Part shown: positions 1 to 4,790 of the stretch, in pieces
Position numbering within the stretch: the stretch's first letter is position 1
How the letters are laid out: the number at the start of each line of letters is the position of its first letter
From: a candidate division CSSED10-310 bacterium
GTDB taxonomy: Bacteria; CSSED10-310; JAFGDC01
Length of the DNA: 8,231 bases
Direction of reading: 5' to 3'
Assembly (NCBI GenBank): GCA_016932295.1
Contig: JAFGDC010000116.1
Location: 1-8,231, forward strand
Program-made: the position numbers and the translations under genes
Notes under the pieces: model-generated
The model's input: the letters and a program-made list of their open reading frames with translations, nothing else
Databases searched by the model: none
Told to the model about the DNA's origin: nothing

Positions 1-266
1 CGCACTCCTGGTGGAACTATCGGTGATGCGCCGATTCCGTGATGTGCAACCGGTCTGAAGTGGCTCAACTGAATCCCCGCCTCCCGCTGGGCGTCCGCGT
101 CGCAATGCATTGAACGTCTCTTGCATGTTCAGAGAAAACCTGACCTTTGTCAACAGCAGTAGGCTCCGCCGTCGGGCACGGAGGACCACTGCCGGCGGCA
201 GTAGACCGGCGCGAATATGCCATGACACAACCAGCCGGGTTGATGTAAAAATCCGCCAGATTTCTC
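1..266. other. Left-edge region with no recognised gene
   Basis: No reading frame here looks like a real protein. One forward frame is open from base 2 to a TGA at 56-58 and could be the last 18 residues of a gene that begins outside the window, but it is too short to identify. A 60-codon open frame at 110-292 has arginine-rich, low-complexity content, no ribosome binding site and runs into the tRNA promoter, so I do not call it. There is a perfect 6-bp inverted repeat (ACTGCC/GGCAGT) at 188-202 with a 3-nt loop and no following T-run. Confidence 0.5.
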
Positions 267-295
267 TTGACATCCCAATCGGCAGTCCCTAAAGT
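267..295 (+). promoter_or_regulatory. Sigma70-type promoter of the tRNA operon
   Basis: A perfect -35 box TTGACA (267-272) is separated by exactly 17 bp from TAAAGT (290-295). The segment just upstream (about 246-266) contains an A-run and is AT-rich, which could act as an UP-like element. Transcription would begin near 302, giving a leader of about 59 nt before tRNA-Val. This is the best promoter match in the window and fits the high expression expected of tRNA genes. Confidence 0.75.
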
Positions 296-360
296 AGGCT
301 TCGCTCTTGGAACGGCTGTGGATGCCGATGAGCTGTGGCCTGGGCGCCAGTCGTTATTTC

Positions 361-432
361 GGGCGGGTAGCTCAGCGGGAGAGCATCGGCCTTACAAGCC
401 GGGGGTCGCAGGTTCGAAACCTGTTCCGCCCA
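361..432 (+). tRNA. tRNA-Val (anticodon UAC)
   Basis: The full cloverleaf can be folded by eye. The acceptor stem GGGCGGG (361-367) pairs with 425-431, with one G-U pair at the bottom. The D-arm is GCTC/GAGC. The anticodon stem 386-390/398-402 holds the loop CTTACAA with anticodon TAC at 393-395. The T-arm 408-412/420-424 has the loop TTCGAAA. The discriminator is A432. The next bases are TCA, so CCA is not encoded and must be added by tRNA nucleotidyltransferase. It is the first gene of the operon and is followed by tRNA-Asp after 15 nt. Confidence 0.95.
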
Positions 433-447
433 TCAACGAGCATTCGC

Positions 448-524
<77 letters not shown>

Positions 525-543
525 TTTTTTTTGGGGCATGATC

Positions 544-735
544 ATGTTTGGATTGGGGTTCTGGGAACTTGTCGTCATCCTGCTGATTGTTCTGGTGATA
601 TTCGGCGCCAGCCGCCTCCCGAAATTAGGCGGCAGTCTGGGCGAGGGCATCAGGAATTTCCGCGATTCCCTTCGCGGCGCACCAAATAATCATTCGCTGG
701 ACGATGGTGACGACGACGGCGAGGATACTCCTTAA
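544..735 (+). CDS. tatA: TatA/TatE-family twin-arginine translocase subunit
   Basis: This 63-residue protein matches TatA: a short periplasmic N-terminus, one hydrophobic membrane helix (about residues 6-20, with Glu8), the hinge [10 protein letters not shown] (20-29), then an amphipathic helix with [11 protein letters not shown] and an acidic tail rich in Asp (53-61). TatA proteins oligomerise in the inner membrane to form the passage for folded twin-arginine substrates delivered by TatBC. I prefer the ATG at 544 over the in-frame ATG at 538, because it gives the canonical MFGLGFWEL start and lies 7 nt after GGGG (533-536), while 538 is only 1 nt away. It is short compared with E. coli TatA (89 residues). 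No tatB or tatC is nearby, so this may be an orphan or TatE-like copy. It starts 19 nt after tRNA-Asp and has no obvious promoter of its own, which suggests co-transcription with the tRNAs. TatB is less likely, given the length and the TatA-like hinge. Confidence 0.9.
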   Translation: MFGLGFWELVVILLIVLVIFGASRLPKLGGSLGEGIRNFRDSLRGAPNNHSLDDGDDDGEDTP

Positions 736-747
736 TCTGGTCTGCAA

Positions 748-775
748 CCCGGCGGGAACCGATGGTCTTGCCGGG
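748..775 (+). terminator. Stem-loop downstream of tatA, possible terminator
   Basis: CCCGGC (748-753) and GCCGGG (770-775) form a perfect 6-bp GC stem whose 16-nt loop contains a further ACC/GGT pairing. It begins 12 nt after the tatA stop. No T-run follows, so it is not a classical intrinsic terminator. It may stabilise the 3' end of the mRNA or work with Rho. Confidence 0.35.
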
Positions 776-884
776 CAACGAGTCGTGTACCGAACGCGAC
801 GTGGCCTGGCGTGGAGAATCGGACCTGCCCGCGCGTCCGGGACATGCCTTTCTCCCTGCGGTGAGACATCTTTCCGTTTGGGGG

Positions 885-913
885 TTGTGTACGGCGACGG
901 TGGTACGTATAAC
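885..913 (+). promoter_or_regulatory. Candidate promoter for the glycosyltransferase/WecB-like pair
   Basis: TTGTGT (885-890), a 17-bp spacer, then TATAAC (908-913). The -10 element is good and the -35 element moderate. It would start transcription near 920, leaving a leader of about 60 nt before the GTG start at 981. It lies in a 245-nt gap (736-980) with no convincing coding sequence. Confidence 0.45.
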
Positions 914-968
914 TACTCGGTAATGACTCAATCACGGCCGGCCGCGTGTTTGCCGGGCCGAATGTCCT

Positions 969-973
969 AGGAG
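969..973 (+). promoter_or_regulatory. Ribosome binding site fixing the GTG start at 981
   Basis: AGGAG lies 7 nt before GTG 981. The overlapping ATG at 979-981 is followed directly by TGA in its own frame, so it cannot start the protein. The GTG is the only start consistent with this site. Confidence 0.7.
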
Positions 974-980
974 CTGGAAT

Positions 981-1724
981 GTGACGCCAAAATTGCCTGA
1001 GCTGTCCATGTTTTTTCTATTGTACAATGAGGAAGATAATATTGGCCCCTTGCTGGAGGCTGCCTCCGTTGTCGCGGCGAAGCTTGCGGAGAGATACGAA
1101 TTGCTGCCCGTTATCTATGAGGCCAGTTCCGATCGCACTCTGGAAATCGCCAGGGCCCGCGCCGATCGGGACGAGCGGATCCGGCCCGTGGTCCAACCCA
1201 TCTCCAGGCCGGGGATGGGGAACGCCATCCGGGTTGGATTCGAGACCGCCCGTTACCAGCACGTCTTCTATGCGGACGGTGACAACCAGTTCGATCTCAA
1301 GGAGTTCGCCTCGTTTCTCCCGCATATCGGGGAGCCATGCGTCGTGGCTGGCTACCGCATCGCCCGCCAGGATCCGAAGTTCAGACTTTTCACTTCGGCG
1401 GTATACAATCGCATCGTGAGAGTGCTGTTCGGGGTGAGGGAACGGGATGTTGATTGTGCATTCCGGTACGTTCACAGAGATGTGCTGAAAGCGGTGGACT
1501 TGACGTGCGCCACTGGACTGGGCACGACGGAACTGCTGGTCCGGGCCAGGAAGGCCGGATTCCCCATCCACGAAGTGGGTGTCAACCACTTTCCGCGCAC
1601 AGCAGGAGAACCGGTGTTCGAGGTGAAGGGTTCCTTGAATGTGTTCAACTTCCCGAAACCATCAGTGGTAAGAGACCTGCTCGGCGAAATGCGCATGCTG
1701 CGCCGGACTCTGCACAATTCCTGA
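981..1724 (+). CDS. GT2-family glycosyltransferase, dolichyl-phosphate-mannose-synthase-like
   Basis: The protein (247 residues, GTG start) has the GT-A fold signature of family 2. It has the N-terminal YNEEDNI (15-21), a nucleotide-binding region ending SSDRT (49-53), the substrate loop RPGMGNAIRVGFETAR (76-91), the metal-binding D-x-D at D99-G-D101 in YADGDNQFD, and a later DVDCAFRY block with a GLGTTELLVRARKAGF segment typical of polyprenyl-phosphate sugar transferases. Such enzymes usually move a sugar from a nucleotide donor to undecaprenyl or dolichyl phosphate at the cytoplasmic face of the membrane. There is no transmembrane tail, so it may be soluble or peripheral. It differs from the family where a DDG triplet usually follows the second strand: it reads Tyr-Glu-Ala (46-48). 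The next gene starts 14 nt downstream, so the two probably form an operon. The family is confident; donor and acceptor cannot be told. Confidence 0.85.
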   Translation: MTPKLPELSMFFLLYNEEDNIGPLLEAASVVAAKLAERYELLPVIYEASSDRTLEIARARADRDERIRPVVQPISRPGMGNAIRVGFETARYQHVFYADGDNQFDLKEFASFLPHIGEPCVVAGYRIARQDPKFRLFTSAVYNRIVRVLFGVRERDVDCAFRYVHRDVLKAVDLTCATGLGTTELLVRARKAGFPIHEVGVNHFPRTAGEPVFEVKGSLNVFNFPKPSVVRDLLGEMRMLRRTLHNS

Positions 1725-1738
1725 ATGAGAGGCTGACC

Positions 1739-3220
1739 ATGGAAATCCGGGGTGCGTTCGATTCGATGTTTCCCGAATCGCGGGAGCGCAAGATTGACGA
1801 TTTCGTGCCTGATATGTTGCCCATGACCATCAACGAGGCGCTCCTCGAGCGCAGCATGAAGCAGGCGCGGGACAGCAAAAAGTGGGTGTTGGCTTTCGTG
1901 ATCGGAACCAAGCCTTGTTTCTACAAGTTTTATGGTTCGGTGGTCGCGGCGGCGGAAGCCGGCCTGCCGTTTTTCGTCATCGATTCCAACCAGCATTATG
2001 ATGAAATCCTGACCTACGGTCGTTACGAGTTTAATTTCCAGGACAAGATCGGCGCCAACCTTGCCATCCGGGGCGACCTGCTGCAGAAATCGGTGGAGTT
2101 GTTGTGCAAGATGAACTGGCTGGGCAGATTTCTGCGCACCAAGTGGCCTGATGTGCCGGTGGTGCCGGTGGTGTTGGGGGACACCATCATGACGAGCATC
2201 GTGCCGGCCGCGTGGATGTTTTCCAGGCAGGAGCGTGCCATTCACAATGAAGCCGGCCTGCGTTCGATGGCTCCGGATGTGATCCGTGAAGTGGAGAAGG
2301 GAATCACCGTGGAGCGCTTTGTCGAAGAGCAGTTCAACGGTCCCTGGCGCATCCTGCGCAATGAACCGTTCCCGGAACAATGGGATACGTTCGTCTCCTC
2401 TGCGGGCTGCGAGTTCATGTTTGCGCCCACCGAACTGAACCGCCAGCACCTGCTGCGCGAGGGATACCCCGAGGAGAACGTGTTCGTTACCGGCGGCGTG
2501 GTGGTGGAAGCGCTCGAATTGAAACTGCGTCACAAGCCCAGCCGAAGCATCTTCGATATCTACCCCCGACTGGCGGAAGGGCAGTGGATTCGAGTCGATA
2601 TCCATCGCCGCGGCAATCTCACCTCCCGCCGCTTCCATTCCCTGGTGGGAGCCCTCGAGACGCTCGTCAGGCGCGGTCACAAGATCAATTTCATCGAGAT
2701 GAACGCAACCCGTTACGCCCTCGAGAAATATGGCCTGAAGCAGCGCCTGATGGATCTCGCCATGAAGCACCCCAATTTCCTTTATACCGAAATCTGGCCT
2801 GAATTTGCTCATGTCATCGAGTTTTTCAACTCGGAACACTGCCTGGCGGCCCTGACGGACAGTGGCGGCGTGCAGGAAGAGATGAACCTGCTGGGCAAGG
2901 TGTGCCTGACCTGTCGTGTCAATACGGATCGACCTGAAACCGTCAATGAGGCCCACAGCAATCTCCTTGTGCCTCCGATCGACACGGATTTCATGGTGAA
3001 GATGATTGAATATGTCGTGGAGAACACAGCCTTGCAGGAAAGAATGCGCTCCGCCCAGAAAATATATGGAGCGGATGTAGGCAGGAAATTCATCGACATC
3101 ATCCGCCGCCTGATGAGGGAGGGCCGCCATACATTCTCGTGGGCGCATGAAGCTCTCGGCTTGTGGCGGGAAACACTGCCCGATCAGGAATTCGTCCACG
3201 GCTACAAGAACAAGGAATAA
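1739..3220 (+). CDS. WecB-like UDP-N-acetylglucosamine 2-epimerase family protein, enlarged
   Basis: Several WecB landmarks are present in order: GTKP (56-59), QHYDEIL (85-91), GDT (147-149, with D148 matching E. coli D95), HNEAGLR (169-175, with E171 matching E117), PFPE (E213, matching E131), FAPTE...LLREG, FVTGG, HRRGN (289-293, with H289 matching H213), and DSGGVQEE (374-381) followed by LGK and RPETV. The known enzyme interconverts UDP-GlcNAc and UDP-ManNAc in the cytoplasm for surface polysaccharides. At 493 residues it is longer than the usual 350-390. It has about 50 extra N-terminal residues, an insertion of about 28 residues between EAGLR and PFPE, and a C-terminal tail. The signature HRREN reads HRRGN, and the EANR that follows the catalytic Glu is replaced. 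The four catalytic acid/base residues appear kept, but substrate or activity may differ. The start is set by GAGAGG (1727-1732), 6 nt before ATG 1739. A longer in-frame open stretch upstream overlaps the glycosyltransferase and is rejected. Confidence 0.85.
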   Translation: MEIRGAFDSMFPESRERKIDDFVPDMLPMTINEALLERSMKQARDSKKWVLAFVIGTKPCFYKFYGSVVAAAEAGLPFFVIDSNQHYDEILTYGRYEFNFQDKIGANLAIRGDLLQKSVELLCKMNWLGRFLRTKWPDVPVVPVVLGDTIMTSIVPAAWMFSRQERAIHNEAGLRSMAPDVIREVEKGITVERFVEEQFNGPWRILRNEPFPEQWDTFVSSAGCEFMFAPTELNRQHLLREGYPEENVFVTGGVVVEALELKLRHKPSRSIFDIYPRLAEGQWIRVDIHRRGNLTSRRFHSLVGALETLVRRGHKINFIEMNATRYALEKYGLKQRLMDLAMKHPNFLYTEIWPEFAHVIEFFNSEHCLAALTDSGGVQEEMNLLGKVCLTCRVNTDRPETVNEAHSNLLVPPIDTDFMVKMIEYVVENTALQERMRSAQKIYGADVGRKFIDIIRRLMREGRHTFSWAHEALGLWRETLPDQEFVHGYKNKE

Positions 3221-3231
3221 CCGCAAAACGA

Positions 3232-3264
3232 CGGATCCGGAACCGCGCGCAGGGTCCCGGACCG
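3232..3264 (+). terminator. GC-rich stem-loop after the WecB-like gene
   Basis: CGG (3232-3234)/CCG (3262-3264), TCCGG (3236-3240)/CCGGA (3257-3261) and ACC (3242-3244)/GGT (3253-3255) stack into an 11-bp stem with one bulged A and one A-C mismatch, enclosing an 8-nt loop. It begins 11 nt after the stop codon. No T-run follows. It is likely a 3'-end hairpin, but termination is not proven by sequence. Confidence 0.4.
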
Positions 3265-3272
3265 CGGGGGAT

Positions 3273-3295
3273 GCCTGTCATCGACGGTGACGGGC
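3273..3295 (+). terminator. Second stem-loop after the WecB-like gene
   Basis: GCCTGTCA (3273-3280) pairs with TGACGGGC (3288-3295), giving 8 bp with one G-U and a 7-nt loop. It lies 8 nt after the previous hairpin. Again no T-tract follows. Two hairpins in tandem between genes could block 3' exonucleases or mark a Rho-dependent end. Confidence 0.4.
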
Positions 3296-3419
3296 AGTGT
3301 GATCGGCGTGCGCCATGTCCCCGGTCTCCTTTGGGTGAAAGATTGCCTGATCGGGTGTAGTTCCCATTGCTACAATCATAGTGGAGCGCTTCGTGATGAA
3401 AGGTGACGTCAGAAAGTGA

Positions 3420-3449
3420 TTGCGTGACATTGGTTTTTTTTGCTACTAT
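3420..3449 (+). promoter_or_regulatory. Candidate promoter of the methyltransferase gene
   Basis: TTGCGT (3420-3425), an 18-bp spacer containing a run of eight T (3434-3441), then TACTAT (3444-3449). The start point would be near 3456, about 30 nt before the GTG start. A palindrome TGACGTCA at 3404-3411 sits just upstream and could bind a dimeric regulator, but no regulator is identifiable. The wider gap 3221-3485 holds only this and the two hairpins. Confidence 0.45.
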
Positions 3450-3485
3450 CCGTAGGATTTTTTCACTTCAGCGATTGGATCGGCA

Positions 3486-4388
3486 GTGAAGACACAAATT
3501 CAGAATGAAGACAATCAGCGGGAAATAGATACGCATCTCGATCATGTCGACTGCGATCTATGTGGGTGCAACGATACAGAATTGCGGTACGTGATCCAGG
3601 GTATGAACATTGTCCAGTGTAGCTGCTGTGGCCTGGTCTATGTCAATCCCAGGGTGCCGGATCCCAATCCCATGAACATCTATGACCATTCGTATTTCGA
3701 CTATTACGAGTTGACATCCCCCGCCAACCGGATTACCTACCAGAAACGGCTGGAACTGTTGGAACGCTATGTACCTGCCAAGGGATCGATCCTCGATGTG
3801 GGGTGTTCCATCGGTGATTTCATCGAGATCGCCCGACAACGTGGCTGGAGTCCCTCTGGTATGGATGTCTCGGATGCGTACGTCGATCACATCCGGAATT
3901 CACTCGGACTTCCCTTTGCGGTCGGTGATTTCATCGAGGTGGAGTACGAATCCGATTCGTTCGACGTGGTCAACATGGGTGACTCGCTGGAACACATGTT
4001 GGCGCCCAGCAAGGCGGTGGAGAAGGTGTTCCGCATATTGAAGCCGGGAGGCTTCGGCTATATCCGGGTTCCAGATATCGATGCCTGGTCCCCGCGACTC
4101 ATGGGGCGGCGCTGGATCCAGTTGAAACCGTTCGAGCATTTTTATTACTTCACCCGGGCCACCATGACCAGGCTTCTCACTGAACGCGGCTTTGAAATAC
4201 TTGAAATCGGTTCCTCGGGCACCTGGTGTTCCCTGGATATTCTTCGCAACCGTTTCAGGCACTATTATAAATCCAGGGTGATGAACGCCCTGCTGACCTT
4301 GCTCGCGGACAAACTCGGCCTCGGTGGAGCGAAATTCTATCTGGATGTCCGGGAAGAGCTGCAGGTGATCTTCAGGAAACCCTGTTGA
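3486..4388 (+). CDS. Zinc-ribbon plus class I SAM-dependent methyltransferase
   Basis: The protein (300 residues) begins with two Cys-x2-Cys pairs (C23/C26 and C45/C48) that look like a structural zinc ribbon. A methyltransferase domain of the Methyltransf_23 type follows: motif I LDVGCSIGDF (103-112), an acidic residue after strand 2 in GMDVSD (D127), the segment MGDSLEHM, and LKPGGFGYIRVPD. A C-terminal part with EHFYYFTRATMTRLL and ERGF is typical of methyltransferases in polysaccharide and secondary-metabolite clusters. It would transfer methyl from S-adenosylmethionine to a sugar or similar acceptor in the cytoplasm; the acceptor is unknown. The start is GTG 3486. No upstream in-frame start exists, and the first in-frame ATG (Met40) would remove the first Cys pair. 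The ribosome site is weak (TTGGAT, 3475-3480). It probably has its own promoter, since 265 nt separate it from the previous gene. Family confident, substrate not. Confidence 0.85.
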   Translation: MKTQIQNEDNQREIDTHLDHVDCDLCGCNDTELRYVIQGMNIVQCSCCGLVYVNPRVPDPNPMNIYDHSYFDYYELTSPANRITYQKRLELLERYVPAKGSILDVGCSIGDFIEIARQRGWSPSGMDVSDAYVDHIRNSLGLPFAVGDFIEVEYESDSFDVVNMGDSLEHMLAPSKAVEKVFRILKPGGFGYIRVPDIDAWSPRLMGRRWIQLKPFEHFYYFTRATMTRLLTERGFEILEIGSSGTWCSLDILRNRFRHYYKSRVMNALLTLLADKLGLGGAKFYLDVREELQVIFRKPC

Positions 4389-4448
4389 GTCGGGTCAGCG
4401 CATTTCCGATGCATTGTTATCGGTCTCAGGGATTCATGAGCATCCACC

Positions 4449-4493
4449 GGCGGCGTGTGGTCCTCACCTGATTCGCTTCCACATCACGCCGCC
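4449..4493 (+). terminator. Stem-loop downstream of the methyltransferase gene
   Basis: GGCGGCGTG (4449-4457) pairs perfectly with CACGCCGCC (4485-4493), and TGG/CCA extends the stem inward past a 3-nt bulge. It starts 60 nt after the stop codon. No T-run follows (next bases CTGATGG). The 9-bp GC stem is strong, so an RNA 3'-end role is plausible. Confidence 0.4.
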
Positions 4494-4564
4494 CTGATGG
4501 AGATTTCGGCCCGTCTGCAGGCTGGTCCTGAACCCGTTGGCTCGCTGCCTGCCGTCTAGGTTGA

Positions 4565-4613
4565 GGGACTATTGTGCGTGTTTGATTTAGATCGATCGGA
4601 CTGCTATAGTCCC
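4565..4613. repeat. Inverted repeat spanning the promoter of the sulfatase-like gene
   Basis: GGGACTAT (4565-4572) and its exact reverse complement ATAGTCCC (4606-4613) lie 41 bp apart, start to start, close to four DNA turns. The right arm overlaps the -10 box and the left arm lies just upstream of the -35 box. This layout suits an operator for a looping or dimeric repressor. It could also be chance. Confidence 0.45.
4582..4610 (+). promoter_or_regulatory. Sigma70-type promoter of the sulfatase-like fusion gene
   Basis: TTGATT (4582-4587), a 17-bp spacer and TATAGT (4605-4610). The spacer contains GATCGATC (4590-4597), that is, two adjacent GATC sites that would be methylated if the host has Dam. 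Transcription would begin near 4617, leaving a leader of about 170 nt. Confidence 0.6.
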
Positions 4614-4637
4614 CTGAGTCCTGAGCCGGTTCGGCGT

Positions 4638-4689
4638 ACCCGCGCGAGGGTGCCCGGCGGTTTCACCGGTGCGGCGGCGCGGTCCGCCG
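4638..4689 (+). other. Structured 5' leader of the sulfatase-like gene
   Basis: Three small hairpins can be drawn in a row: ACCC/GGGT (4638-4641/4648-4651), CGGT/ACCG (4658-4661/4665-4668) and CGGCGG/CCGCCG (4672-4677/4684-4689). They lie within the predicted transcript more than 100 nt before the start codon. No known riboswitch is recognised. Confidence 0.3.
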
Positions 4690-4780
4690 ATAGGTACGGG
4701 GATGGCTGGTGTCCGGACCGGGTTCGAACATCAGGTTTGGAACGTCAGGATCGGTTACCAATGATCGGAAAGGGCGGGCT

Positions 4781-4786
4781 GGAGGT
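4781..4786 (+). promoter_or_regulatory. Ribosome binding site fixing the ATG at 4791
   Basis: GGAGGT is the best Shine-Dalgarno match near this gene, 4 nt before ATG 4791. An in-frame ATG at 4761 has only a weak site, and starting there would bury the signal peptide, so 4791 is chosen. Confidence 0.75.
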
Positions 4787-4790
4787 GTAT

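Larger units (their letters stand above)
4389..4790. other. Long intergenic region before the sulfatase-like gene
   Basis: These 402 nt contain no convincing gene. They hold a hairpin (4449-4493), a good promoter (4582-4610) with an inverted repeat around it, and a structured leader (about 4617-4790). An open frame continues upstream from the sulfatase-like gene to 4572, but its residues are Arg/Pro-rich, unlike the protein, and it lacks a ribosome site. Confidence 0.6.

Noticed and set aside
188..202. Perfect short palindrome upstream of the tRNA promoter
   Set aside because: Only 6 bp with a 3-nt loop, no T-run and no adjacent gene end to give it meaning.
704..970. Open frame of 88 codons overlapping the tatA end
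   Set aside because: It overlaps tatA in another frame, has no ribosome site, shows no recognisable motif and ends inside the next gene's ribosome binding site.
1725..1736. Mini-ORF ATG AGA GGC TGA between the glycosyltransferase and WecB-like genes
   Set aside because: It has no ribosome site and overlaps the real one for ATG 1739. Three codons between a stop and a start are easily chance.
1472..3226. Very long open frame (584 codons) on the minus strand
   Set aside because: It mirrors the WecB-like gene, whose plus-strand product has clear family motifs. The reverse product is His/Arg-rich with no fold signature.
4572..4790. Possible 73-residue N-terminal extension of the sulfatase-like protein
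   Set aside because: It would start upstream of the predicted promoter's -35 box, lacks a ribosome site, and would place an Arg/Pro-rich tail ahead of a good signal peptide.
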